This document shows, piece after piece, positions 22,766 to 31,092 of a stretch of 32,211 nucleotides of DNA. The notes under the pieces are model-generated. The model ran no database searches and was not told the origin of the DNA. It was given only the letters and a program-made list of their open reading frames with translations. The stretch is from Syntrophobacteraceae bacterium (GTDB taxonomy: Bacteria > Desulfobacterota > Syntrophobacteria > Syntrophobacterales > Syntrophobacteraceae): the NCBI GenBank assembly GCA_031292215.1, contig JARLHO010000074.1:1-32211 (forward strand), in the 5' to 3' direction. Each line of letters begins with the position of its first letter. Within the stretch, counting starts at the first letter, position 1. A program made the position numbers and the translations under genes.

Positions 22766-23773
22766 CTATTTCCTTTTTCCCCGCACAAGGGCCTCCGGGT
22801 GACTGTCCAGGTAATCGGCCAAAACTCGAAAGGAACGAGCGGCGGAGGCCAATTCGTTTAAGGTCGCCAAAAGCTGGACACGCACGGGGGAGCTATCCGC
22901 AGTAAAGCCGCCTATGGCGTCATTTGCCCCTCGCAGGGTCACCCCGGCGGATTTTAGGGTTTCATTTAACTGCAAGACAACCCTTGGAACGTCGGAATTG
23001 AGTTTTTCAGCGAGCTTGGCGGCACTGGTGAACATTTTTTTGGACTGGACCAGGTTGCCCTTTGCGCCTTCGGCCAAAGGCTTGATCTGCCGGTTTAAAT
23101 TGACGAGCAAGAGATGCGCGGCCTTGACGGTCTTATCAAGGGATACGATCGCGCTGGTAAGATGGGAGGAGCCGATAAGTTTTTCTGTCTGGTTGAGCGT
23201 TTCCAGGAGTTTATTGGCAATCTGGGTGAGCGGTATATTCTGCACTGTCTTGGCGATTGCCGAGAAGGGGGATTCGACAGTTGGGATTTGCTCGAAGTCG
23301 GGCTCGGCTTCAACAAATTTGGCAGGTTGATCGGGAAAGAAGTCGAGATGGATGCCGAGTTGGCCGGTTATAAGACTTTGCATGGAAAGCTGGGCTTTGA
23401 GGCCACGTTTTATCAGCACTTCCAGTAAGGTGGGCGCGCCGGCATAGTGTTTGGCGGCGTTATCGAGTTCCTCGCCGGACTGGGCAAAGGAAACCTTTCT
23501 CGGATCGATCTCTATAAAGACCGGGATTTTTAGCGAAAGGTCCTTTTTGTCCAAGACAACTTTTATATCGGTTACCGTACCGACCTTTACGCCTCTAAAG
23601 TCCACCGTGGCGCCGACGTTAAGACCGCTTACCGAATCCGAAAAGAAAAGGACGAACTGGTTGTGCTTTCTAAACCAGTTTCCGGAGCCAAATAGCAGCA
23701 ACCCGGCAACTATTAGCACCACTGCCCCGACGACAAACCCGCCGATCAGCCTGGTATTTGCCTGCTTACTCAT
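22766..23773 (-). CDS. MlaD-family MCE-domain lipid transport protein
   Basis: A 335-residue inner-membrane-anchored periplasmic protein. An N-terminal anchor (about 11-31) is followed by an MCE domain (about 38-115) with the signature SDSVSGLNVGATVDFRGVKVG. The C-terminal region (about 180-320) is long and helical, as expected of a needle-forming coiled coil. MCE proteins form hexamers that pass lipids between an inner-membrane ABC permease and the outer membrane. It lies between the ATPase gene (53 bases upstream) and the lipoprotein gene (immediately downstream). It has one MCE domain, like MlaD, unlike PqiB with three. Confidence 0.93.
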   Translation of the reverse strand: MSKQANTRLIGGFVVGAVVLIVAGLLLFGSGNWFRKHNQFVLFFSDSVSGLNVGATVDFRGVKVGTVTDIKVVLDKKDLSLKIPVFIEIDPRKVSFAQSGEELDNAAKHYAGAPTLLEVLIKRGLKAQLSMQSLITGQLGIHLDFFPDQPAKFVEAEPDFEQIPTVESPFSAIAKTVQNIPLTQIANKLLETLNQTEKLIGSSHLTSAIVSLDKTVKAAHLLLVNLNRQIKPLAEGAKGNLVQSKKMFTSAAKLAEKLNSDVPRVVLQLNETLKSAGVTLRGANDAIGGFTADSSPVRVQLLATLNELASAARSFRVLADYLDSHPEALVRGKRK

Positions 23774-23826
23774 TTTACGTAAAGCCTTTTCTGAAATCTT
23801 AACCCTTGCGCGCCCCCGGTGCGCCC

Positions 23827-24591
23827 TCAGGATTGGCCACGCGTCAGGAAACTCCTGATCTTTGGATCGCGGCTTTCGGCGAGCAGCTTCTTGGGGTCGC
23901 CGACCGCTAACATGGTCCCGGTTTCCGCGTCGAGAAAAACCGAGTTGTTTCCGATGGCGAAAATGCTCGGCAGTTCATGGGTAACCACCACGACCGTCGC
24001 TCCCAGGCTGTCGCGCAGTTCGACAATCAATTCATCGAGACGCCTGGCGCTTATCGGATCGAGTCCGGCGGAGGGTTCGTCGAAAAACAGTATGTCCGGA
24101 TCAAGCGCTATTGCGCGAGCGATGCCGGCCCGTTTGCACATCCCTCCGCTGATTTGCGAGGGATAGAAATCCTCAAAGCCGGCAAGGCCCACGAGGGCTA
24201 GCTTAAACGAGACGAGCTCCCTAATTTCGGCCTGGCCCAGGCGGGTGTATTCGCCAAGGGGAAGGGCCACATTTTCGGCAAGGGTCATGGAACTCCACAG
24301 CGCCCCGCTCTGGTAAAGAATACCGAAACGGCGCATGATGGCTTTTTTCTCATCCGGACCTAAGTCCCAGAAGCTTACGCCGCCGTAGAGGACATGTCCC
24401 CCGGCGGGGGCGCGCAAGCCGACCATGTTTCTTAGCAGGGTGCTCTTGCCGCACCCGCTTCCCCCCATGATAATGAAAATATCCCCGCGCTTTACGGTAA
24501 AGGTAAGATCGCGCTGAATCACAAAGCTTCCGTAAGCCATCGTAAGGTCGCGCACCTCGATGCAGGCCTCATCTGTAAAAACCCTGCCCAT
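23827..24591 (-). CDS. ABC transporter ATP-binding protein, MlaF-like
   Basis: A 254-residue ABC ATPase that powers the lipid transporter encoded here. Motifs are complete: Walker A GGSGCGKST at 43-51, Q-loop Gln94, signature SGGMCKRAG from 148, Walker B ILFFDEP at 167-173, and switch His205. The SGGM(C/R)KRAG signature and the C-terminal segment are typical of MlaF/Ttg2A proteins. It starts 7 bases after the permease stop codon, so translation is probably coupled. Confidence 0.95.
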   Translation of the reverse strand: MGRVFTDEACIEVRDLTMAYGSFVIQRDLTFTVKRGDIFIIMGGSGCGKSTLLRNMVGLRAPAGGHVLYGGVSFWDLGPDEKKAIMRRFGILYQSGALWSSMTLAENVALPLGEYTRLGQAEIRELVSFKLALVGLAGFEDFYPSQISGGMCKRAGIARAIALDPDILFFDEPSAGLDPISARRLDELIVELRDSLGATVVVVTHELPSIFAIGNNSVFLDAETGTMLAVGDPKKLLAESRDPKIRSFLTRGQS

Positions 24592-24598
24592 AGGAGTC

Positions 24599-25720
24599 TT
24601 AAATACCTATCCGGTCAAAGATCACGGTGAGTATGGCATCCGAGACGATAATGGCAACGATCGCGGTCACCACCGCGGAAGTCGCGGCCTCGCCGACAGC
24701 AGAGGCGCTTCTTTTGCACTGCATTCCGCGAAGACAACCGGAAAGGGCGACCATTACGCCAAACACCACGGCCTTTATGAGACCCGGGACAAATTGCATG
24801 AGGCTAAGGGCCGCCTTTGTCTCCTGGAAATAATGAATGGGGGAAATATCGAGTAACCCCACGCCGACCAAGCCGCCGCCCAGGATCCCCATGAAGTTCG
24901 AATAGAGGCACAGGAGCGGAAGCATCAGGACAAGGGCCACCATCCGGGGCATGACGAGAAACTCCATGGGCGAGATGCCAAGGGTTTTGAGCGCGTCGAT
25001 TTCCTCGTTAACCTCCATGGTCCCAAGTTGTGCGGCAAAGGCCGCCCCGGTGCGCCCGGCCATGACGATCGCGGTCATCATGGCGCCCATCTCCCGGGCC
25101 ATTGCAATTCCCACAAGGTCTGCGACATAGATCTGGGCGCCGAACATTTTGAGCTGGATAGCCCCCACGAAGGCGAGAATAAGTCCGACCAGAAGGCTTA
25201 TAAGGGAGACGATCGGCAGGGCCTGCACGCCGCATTCCTGTATGAGAAGAAAGAGATCCGAGCGCCTAAACCGTGCTTTTCCCCGAATAACCTTGCAAAA
25301 CGCCAGGGAGGCTTCGCCGATAAAGGCGAGCATTTCACCAACCGATCGGCCCGCAAACAGAACATCTTCGCCCACTTCGGTCAAAAACCGAGATTTTTGC
25401 CGATCTTTGTGGGCGTCTTTTTTCTCCGGAACGGCCGCAGCCAGTTCGAGCAGCCGGATAACCCCTTCGGGAAGCCCCTGTCTTACGACCGGTATGGACT
25501 TTTGCGCGCAAAGATTCGTGAGCTTTGCCAGGAAAGCCAGAAGGCTGGAGTCCCAGTCGCCCAGCTTGCCGGCGTCAAATAGAATTTGAGCGGGAAGCGG
25601 TTCGGTCTGGAGCCCTCTTTCGAATTCATCGGTGGAAGCGAGCCCGCCGGAGATATTCCAGTTGCCGCCAAGACGGATCAAAACCGTATGATCGGCTGCC
25701 CGCTCGAAGCTTATATCCAT
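24599..25720 (-). CDS. MlaE-type permease with N-terminal STAS domain
   Basis: A 373-residue membrane protein. The N-terminal 110 residues (FERAADHTVLIRLGGNWNIS and onwards) form a STAS-like domain. The C-terminal 240 residues form the MlaE permease with about five hydrophobic segments and the conserved GRTGAAFAAQLGTMEVNEEIDALKTLGI-type motif, which contacts the ATPase. It would extract or insert phospholipid in the inner membrane. The ATG at 25720 is the first ATG in the frame, though with a weak ribosome-binding site; a TTG at 25864 would add 48 basic residues and seems less likely. First gene of the operon. Upstream lies a long repeat-rich non-coding region. Confidence 0.9.
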   Translation of the reverse strand: MDISFERAADHTVLIRLGGNWNISGGLASTDEFERGLQTEPLPAQILFDAGKLGDWDSSLLAFLAKLTNLCAQKSIPVVRQGLPEGVIRLLELAAAVPEKKDAHKDRQKSRFLTEVGEDVLFAGRSVGEMLAFIGEASLAFCKVIRGKARFRRSDLFLLIQECGVQALPIVSLISLLVGLILAFVGAIQLKMFGAQIYVADLVGIAMAREMGAMMTAIVMAGRTGAAFAAQLGTMEVNEEIDALKTLGISPMEFLVMPRMVALVLMLPLLCLYSNFMGILGGGLVGVGLLDISPIHYFQETKAALSLMQFVPGLIKAVVFGVMVALSGCLRGMQCKRSASAVGEAATSAVVTAIVAIIVSDAILTVIFDRIGI

Positions 25721-25890
25721 TCTGCCCGTCGTTTTTCCGGCGAGACTAACCGTCTTGAACCCATCGCGACGCCGCCCTGGTAAAAATTGAGGGGAAAAGT
25801 CCGCAAAGCGGTTTTTCCTTACTCGAAGGTATAAGGAGCGCAAGGCTCCCGAAAGTGCTTTCAATACCAGGTTGCGGACCTGATGAATCC

Positions 25891-25927
25891 GATGGGTTGC
25901 GCTTTGCTCCCGCCCATCCTACGGCTC
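25891..25927. repeat. GATGGGT-type interrupted palindrome
   Basis: GATGGGTTGCGCTTTGCTCC followed by CGCCCATCCTACGGCTC is an interrupted palindrome of the same family as 3284-3317, in the opposite orientation, and as the partial copy at 31865-31885. Confidence 0.6.
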
Positions 25928-26219
25928 ACTTGAGCGCAGAAGGTAGTGGCGCCCATCACAGTGACGCATCTCGAACGCAACTGGGTATAAGACGGCTATT
26001 TCTATATCCATTCCCTCTTGGACCGCAAGGAAAAAACGGAAAAACCGACCAGTGAATCCAAGGATTGGCGAATGGGTGAATCGGGGAATGGACAATGTGA
26101 TTGCAGTCGTATCCCGAAGGCCCCCGACGCGGTCAATGCTGTAAACAACAGGGAATTTTAGCCTCCCTTGTTTGTTATGGCAATGAATTAATTGATATTT
26201 CTGGATTTTAGCGGCAAAA

Positions 26220-26304
26220 ATAACAGCGTATAACAGGCGCTGATCCGTGCTGTTAAAAGGGATATAACAGCTATATAACAGCGAAATAACAGCAGTACAA
26301 TAAT
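26220..26304 (+). repeat. Cluster of ATAACAGC motifs (copy 2)
   Basis: Five ATAACAG(C/G) motifs in direct orientation plus one inverted GCTGTTA at irregular spacing, ending at AGTACAATAATTGCCGG. It corresponds to the minus-strand cluster at 3482-3522. Confidence 0.6.
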
Positions 26305-26425
26305 TGCCGGTGAATCGGTGAATGCATTTTGAGATTCCCGAGTTTCGATCATGAGAGTCTATTCCTTATGACGACAAGATTCTTTGCCTGCGCAGCGATT
26401 GTAGCACCGGGGATCGGTGGGGCGC

Positions 26426-26497
26426 AAAACGGCAACCGGAAACGGCAAATAGGGACGGCAATAGAAGCGGCAATAGAAGCGGCGACAAGAAACGGTC
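26426..26497 (+). repeat. Array of CGGCAA-containing short units (copy 2)
   Basis: Six or so units on the pattern (A/G)CGGCAA, including CGGCAACCGGAAACGGCAA and two tandem CGGCAATAGAAG units. The same units appear on the opposite strand at 3161-3221. Confidence 0.7.
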
Positions 26498-26646
26498 CGC
26501 ATTCGAGGGGGCACCGATCGGGGGCAGGGAGCTACTATTAACGCCGTTTCACCATTGCAACCGGGAAACGCCGGACCTATTATAAGAAAGTTCGCTCTCT
26601 TAACTTATAACCCGTACGGATAACCGAAAGGCAAAGGAGGAGGATA

Positions 26647-27171
26647 ATGGCTGAGCGCCCAAATGGTGTAACCATGCATGGTCAGCCGCTCACACTGATT
26701 GGAGATGAGGTCAAGGTAGGAGATAAGGCCCCTGATTTTGCGCTCCTGGATACCGGCCTTTCGCCGGTGAGCTTGTCGGCATACGCCGGAAAGGCAGTCG
26801 TAATTGTTTCCGTACCCTCACTGGACACGCCGGTCTGCGACCTGGAGACCCGTAGATTCAACCAGGAAGCCGCTCGTTTGGGCGACCGGGTCGCAGTGGT
26901 CGCAGTCAGCATGGATCTGCCTTTTGCTCAAAAGAGGTGGTGCGGCGCTGCGGGAGTTTCCAACGTAACCACACTCTCCGATCATCGGGAGGCGTCCTTT
27001 GGCCTGGGGTACGGCTTTTTGATCAAAGAACTCCGGCTGTTGGCACGAGCTGTGATCGTGATCGATCCCGGTGGCGCGATCCGGTACGTCGAACTGGTAA
27101 AGGAAATCACAAGCGAGCCCGATTACGAGGCAGCGCTTAAGGCGGTAAACGAGTGCCTGGCCGGGCAGTAG
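26647..27171 (+). CDS. tpx: Thiol peroxidase (Tpx-type peroxiredoxin)
   Basis: A 174-residue peroxiredoxin that reduces hydrogen and alkyl peroxides using thioredoxin-derived electrons. The peroxidatic cysteine is Cys64 in the motif SLDTPVCDLETR, and the resolving cysteine is Cys99, at the spacing seen in E. coli Tpx (61 and 95). Length and the N-terminal VTMHGQPLTLIGDEVKVGDKAP-type opening fit the family. AAAGGAGGAGG precedes the ATG, one of the strongest ribosome-binding sites in the window, suggesting high expression. It is monocistronic and convergent with the hydrolase gene at 27263. Confidence 0.97.
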   Translation: MAERPNGVTMHGQPLTLIGDEVKVGDKAPDFALLDTGLSPVSLSAYAGKAVVIVSVPSLDTPVCDLETRRFNQEAARLGDRVAVVAVSMDLPFAQKRWCGAAGVSNVTTLSDHREASFGLGYGFLIKELRLLARAVIVIDPGGAIRYVELVKEITSEPDYEAALKAVNECLAGQ

Positions 27172-27236
27172 CGGCCCGCGAACCTTAGATGGCAAGGCGG
27201 GGGCGGGAACGTAACCCCGCTGCCGCGCCGCAAGCG

Positions 27237-27262
27237 GGCGGGCGGGCGACTGCCCGCCCGCC
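27237..27262. terminator. Strong GC hairpin between convergent genes
   Basis: GGCGGGCGGGC (27237-27247) pairs perfectly with GCCCGCCCGCC (27252-27262) around a GACT loop, an 11-pair stem directly beside the stop codon at 27263. There is no U-tract on either strand, so termination is plausible but not certain. Confidence 0.5.
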
Positions 27263-27838
27263 TCACAGGGCGGCCCGGGGTCCCCCATTTTCGGCAAAAA
27301 ACTCGTCTGCGGTTTGCACTCTGGCGCAGAGAACAGTGAGCGCCGCCAGAAAGGCCGCTTTCACCTGGGCGGCGGGCACGGTCACGTCGGCAAAGGAGAG
27401 TCCTCTCGTGGCTGTGGCGTCGTGGATGAGCCGGCAGTCAAAGCCGAGGTCCACGGCGGCGCGCGTTGTGGCATCCACACACATGTGGGTCATCATGCCG
27501 GCCACCACCAGGCGGGAGACGTCCAGCCGCCGCAGGTGCTCAAGCAGCGGGGTCCCCAGGAAAGAATTGGGAAAGTTCTTGGTGATGACGCACTCCCCGT
27601 TTTCGGGCTTAACCAGCGTGTGGATCTCTTGTCCTACAGTGGCCGGAAGGAAGAAGGTCGCTCCAGGACGTACGGATTCGTGGGCGATGTGCACAACGGG
27701 AAACTTGTTTCGCCGAAAAAAGTCGAGGAGAGCGGAGGCTTTGAGCGCCGCTTCCAGGGGAGCGAAAAGCTCCATCCTGCCGCCGGGAAAGTAGTCGTTT
27801 TGGATGTCTATCGATAAAAGGGCTGTTTCGGTGTTCAT
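27263..27838 (-). CDS. Isochorismatase-like cysteine hydrolase
   Basis: A 191-residue cytosolic hydrolase of the isochorismatase/nicotinamidase superfamily. The catalytic triad is visible: Asp11 (LLSIDIQNDYF), Lys87 (VITKNFPNSF) and Cys120 (THMCVDATTR). Members cleave amides or vinyl ethers, and this sequence alone does not tell nicotinamidase from other activities. GAGGAGGCG before the ATG at 27838 is a good ribosome-binding site. A truncated, frameshifted duplicate of this gene lies at 29943-30107, and C-rich repeats occur beside that duplicate. Confidence 0.93.
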   Translation of the reverse strand: MNTETALLSIDIQNDYFPGGRMELFAPLEAALKASALLDFFRRNKFPVVHIAHESVRPGATFFLPATVGQEIHTLVKPENGECVITKNFPNSFLGTPLLEHLRRLDVSRLVVAGMMTHMCVDATTRAAVDLGFDCRLIHDATATRGLSFADVTVPAAQVKAAFLAALTVLCARVQTADEFFAENGGPRAAL

Positions 27839-27920
27839 AACGCCTCCTCATTGAACGCTTTTGACAAATTCCGTAGAATTTGTGAGCTAAAGAATACTGT
27901 AGAGTATCGCTACCACAGTC

Positions 27921-29105
27921 CTACTCGTAACACCACCGGTTCCCCGGGCTCGTGAACGGCAGGGTGGTTACGGCAGGGGCCAGCGGATAAACTTTGTCGC
28001 CGGGATAGAGAACCCAAAGACGGGCGATCTCCAGGTCCTTGACGGCGCTCGCCATGGAAGGGGTGAGGCGAGTGGCGTCGGTGTACTTGATCTCTACACC
28101 CCAATTCCTGCCGTGCTCTTGCCAAAAAAGATCCACTTGGGCGCCGCTGTGGGTTGCCCACAAAGCCAATTTTTCGCGGTGTTTGCCGATTGTCCGGGCG
28201 GCGCGGCCTCCAGGGCGAACCCCTTCTAGGAGGCGCCCAGCTTGTTGTGAGAGACCAGTTCCCGAAACGACCGGATCTCTTGCAGGGTGTGCAGCAGACC
28301 CGAGTCCCGAACGTAGAGCCCGGGGCGTTTCACCAGCCGTTTGCCGATGTTGGCATAACCACGGCTGCAACAGCCGAATCATGAAGGTACTCTCGAGGAT
28401 GTCCAGATAGCGCCGAACGGTCATGTCCGATACGCCAAAGGCCCAAGCCAGTTCGGAATGGTTGAGAATACTGCCGTGGTAGTGGCAGAGCATAGTCCAG
28501 AAACGACTTAAGGTGGCTGCCGGGATGGAGATGCCCAACTGGGGGATGTCGCGTTCGAGAAACGTGGCCACATACTGTTCGCGCCAGAGATAACTCGCTT
28601 GCTCGTTTGTTGTGGTATACGCCGGCGACAATCCCCCGCGCAGCCACAAGTCGCGCCAGTGTTCAGCCCTCACATCGCCCGGTCGAAACCCGCCGAGTTC
28701 GAAATAGGCCACACGACCGGCCGGCGATTCGGTGGATTGCCGGATCAGCTCGCGCGATGCGCTGCCCAAGATCGGATAACGCTGGTCTTGGCGCGTGTCC
28801 ACCATGTGGCGCAGGAGCGGGAAGAGTTCCGGTGCTCGCCGAATCTCATCGATTACGATCAGGCCGGAAAGGGGTTCGAGCGCCAACTGAGGTTCGGTCA
28901 GCATGGCGGCGTCTCGCGGGTTTTCGAGGTCGAGGAAATGATCGGCCGCAAATTCGCGAGCCAGGGTGGTCTTCCCCGATTGTCGCGGCCAGAGGATGGC
29001 CGTAACCGGGAATGCCGCCATGAATTTGGCAAGCGCCGATTTGTCGAACGGTCTATCGATTCTCACGGGGGAAGGATAATCTACCGGCATTGAAAAACCA
29101 AGCAT
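27921..29105 (-). pseudogene. AAA_14/DUF4143 ATPase with compensating frameshifts
   Basis: The frame is open for 394 codons and ends match the AAA_14 plus DUF4143 family: Walker A region PRQSGKTTLA at about 40-49 (preceded by Trp where family members have Gly), LIVIDEIRRAPELFPLLR near 82-99, and a C-terminal HSGAQVDLFWQ...GVEIKYTDA. From about 28365 down to 28205 the frame yields an unrelated arginine-rich stretch, whereas the shifted frame reads NIGKRLVKRPGLYVRDSGLL and then LGAS-stop-KGFALE, where relatives have Trp at the stop. Two frameshifts therefore cancel in length but destroy the middle of DUF4143, and the correct frame also has a nonsense change. Such ATPases are often stand-alone and of unclear role. 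Confidence 0.75.
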
Positions 29106-29328
29106 TGGCGATGAATTTTCATGGCGCGGCGAACCGGGTAGCTACAGGCAATCCGCTTGTCAACCTCTCCAGAGGTAAGATGTTTACGATTAAAGGGAAA
29201 TGAAACAATTAACGGCGATAGGAAATTAGTTTGCGCCGATCCGCCCCCCGGGCTTTACCTGGTCTGGCCGGCCGCAGTTTCCCGGACGGGGTAAGGGAGG
29301 GGGACGCGTTCAGGCTGTTTCCTGCGCG

Positions 29329-29806
29329 TTATATCGTTATATCTAGTAATAGAGGCAGAGTTGCTTGCCACTTGACATCTCTTTTGTCAGTAAACCCAAT
29401 CCTCTCCTCGTGCCTAACCGGCAATCTGTTTAATTGGGCGCGGTAGACCTGCCATTTCGGCATGAACTGGTCCATCAAGATTATGAAGTGTCTGCTGTGA
29501 GTGGGCTCCAGCAGGTGGACCATTTCGTATACCAGGATGTATTCGAGGCATTCGAGCGGCTTTTTGGCCAGGTCGGTGTTGAGCCGGATGCTCCTGGCTT
29601 CGGGGTTGCAGCTTCCCCATTTCGTCTTCATTTTTTGCACGAAGAACCGTTCTACCTTTACGCGAATGAGCGGTTCCCATGATTCATCCGAAGCGGCGCA
29701 GAGATTCTCACCCTTCCGGCAGGCGGGTAGACGCTCAAGTGGATGTTTTTGATGTCCTTTTTCACCACTTCCACAGCGATTTCGCCCAACTCGATCATGG
29801 TCGCCA
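29329..29806 (-). pseudogene. Remnant of a YgjP-like metallopeptidase-fold protein
   Basis: The C-terminal half is clear: KMKTKWGSCNPEARSIRLNT, then CLEYILVYEMVHLLEPTHSRHF, which in this family should carry a zinc-binding HExxH; here the first His is Tyr. The N-terminus is in another frame, from an ATG at 29806 or 29798: ELGEIAVEVVKKDIKNIHLS, running into APLRMN and two stops near 29665. The middle of the protein is missing. The C-terminus also reads past the usual family end (LPVRHE..) into about 25 extra residues. Deletion, frameshift and a lost metal ligand agree that this is inactive. A longer open frame from 29994 merely runs through the upstream repeat. Confidence 0.8.
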
Positions 29807-29855
29807 TCAGTATTCTTTCTGTTGCTTGATGATAAGAAAGACACGCTCGACCTCC

Positions 29856-29936
29856 GTGCTGTACGAAAAGACTTGAAATCCCCCCAACCCCCCTTTGAAA
29901 AAAAAGGGGGGCGATTGAGCCTAGCCCCCTTCGGCG
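29856..29936 (+). repeat. C-rich intergenic repeat
   Basis: A close copy of the family at 21951 and 31668, including the GTACGAAAAGACTTGAAATC lead and the GGGGGGCGATTGAGC tail. Its right edge abuts the truncated end of the isochorismatase duplicate. Confidence 0.8.
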
Positions 29937-29942
29937 GCATGG

Positions 29943-30107
29943 GCATGCCGGCCGGCCACCAGGCGGGAGACGTCCAGCTCTCGCAGGTGCTCAAGGAGAA
30001 CGGAGGCTTTCGCCGCCGCTTCCAGGGGAGCGAAAAGCTCCATCCTGCGGCCGGGAAAGTATTCGTTTTGGATGTCTATCAATAAAAGGGCTGTTCCGGG
30101 AATTCAT
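29943..30107 (-). pseudogene. Truncated, frameshifted duplicate of the isochorismatase-like gene
   Basis: Compared with 27263-27838 it keeps the start region (LLLIDIQNEYFPGRRMELFA, one base inserted near codon 4, breaking the frame), then jumps from the AAKAS position to LLEHLRELDVSRLV, losing about 60 codons, and stops before the catalytic cysteine. The nucleotide match in the retained parts is high, so the duplication is not ancient. The region 30108-30408 beyond it contains nothing I can identify. Confidence 0.85.
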
Positions 30108-30408
30108 AACGCATCCAGGTTGGGGAAACCGGCGTACTCTGGTTGCGAACAATACCATAAAGGAGGGGAAAAACCAGTGCGTGGGCGGCAACGGATATTC
30201 GGGACAAGGGGGCTTCCGCGCTACATCCCGTCCCTACCCGTTTCTGTGAGATATTCTTTTGTTCCGACTCCTGGCTTCCGACATTTTTGAGGGACTTGAG
30301 GCAAACCGTGAAACACAGGTGACGGATGCCGGCAACGATTCGCACACTGCGCCAGGAACGTGAAATCCATGTATGAGCATGGCAATTAGCCGAACATGAA
30401 CGCCCGGC

Positions 30409-30894
30409 TCACACAATCTCGATGTCGATGTGTTCGGGAAATTCCGCGAACATCTCGCTTCTTACCAATTCCCCTTGAGGATTGAAAAAACGCATATTGC
30501 CATCGTCGTCGCAGAACCAAACTTCTTTGGCGCCTCGCTCAAAATACAAAGGCATTTTGCTTTTCATTGCTTTTTCTCTGTTGGAGGGCGAGATCACTTC
30601 GACAACAACTTCGGGAGATTCCCGGTAGGGATCATCATAGTTGTTTCTTTTAAAGAATTCGATGCCTGCCCATGCGACATCGGCAATCTTAATTCCATCG
30701 GAAGTTTCGATGTTGCATTCCTCCATCGATTGGCCCCGTTCTCCCTGCCGATAAAACCATTCGTGTATGCGCGCCTGGTATGCACGGTGCTTGTTTTTGG
30801 CAGCGACCATCATAATGTAGCCTTCCGCATTCGTCTCTATCTTGAAAGGCAGGTCTTTCAGGCTCGGGTGCTCAACCACTTCACGCCATTCCAT
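30409..30894 (-). CDS. Uma2-family (DUF820) putative PD-(D/E)xK protein
   Basis: A 161-residue cytosolic protein of the Uma2/DUF820 family, which has a restriction-endonuclease-like fold and unknown physiological role. The fold's metal-binding acidic positions appear as Asp72 (IKIADVAW) and Glu99 (VVVEVISPSN), followed by the conserved ISPSNREKAMKSKMPLYFERGAKEVWFCD. AAAGGAGA lies 7 bases before the ATG at 30894; the frame is open to 31032, but that part has no ribosome-binding site and is basic. The family is very abundant in cyanobacteria and some anaerobes, often in multiple copies and near mobile DNA. Confidence 0.9.
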   Translation of the reverse strand: MEWREVVEHPSLKDLPFKIETNAEGYIMMVAAKNKHRAYQARIHEWFYRQGERGQSMEECNIETSDGIKIADVAWAGIEFFKRNNYDDPYRESPEVVVEVISPSNREKAMKSKMPLYFERGAKEVWFCDDDGNMRFFNPQGELVRSEMFAEFPEHIDIEIV

Positions 30895-31092
30895 CTTATG
30901 TCTCCTTTCCGAAAGGCCCGGTGACAAAAACATGGAGGTCCTCGCTGGAGCGCCACGGTCTTCTTTTCCGGAAAAGACTCGATGAGGACGGCCAAGGCGA
31001 TCCGGGCGGGACCCGATCCGCCGCAGCCCCATGGAAACCCGGTGGAACAGTGATTTAAAACAGGGCGCCCCAAGGGAAAAATCGACCCCGTT

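Larger units (their letters stand above)
25865..26646. other. Long repeat-rich non-coding region between the Mla operon and tpx
   Basis: No gene is supported. It holds the GATGGGTT palindrome (25891-25927), GGTGAATCGG-like repeats near 26062-26090 and 26310-26325, a TAACAGC cluster (26220-26304) and a CGGCAA array (26426-26497). Promoters for the Mla operon and for tpx must lie at its two ends. The repeat content mirrors 3161-3522 in the opposite orientation. Confidence 0.6.

Noticed and set aside
25721-25864. TTG start extending the MlaE-type permease by 48 residues
   Set aside because: The added stretch is basic and unlike the STAS domain, and TTG lacks a ribosome-binding site; I cannot fully exclude it.
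26426-26497. Possible CRISPR array
   Set aside because: Units are only about 12-15 bases, imperfect and without unique spacers, and no cas gene is in the window.
29822-30085. Plus-strand frame of 87 codons
   Set aside because: It crosses the C-rich repeat and reads the antisense of the isochorismatase fragment.
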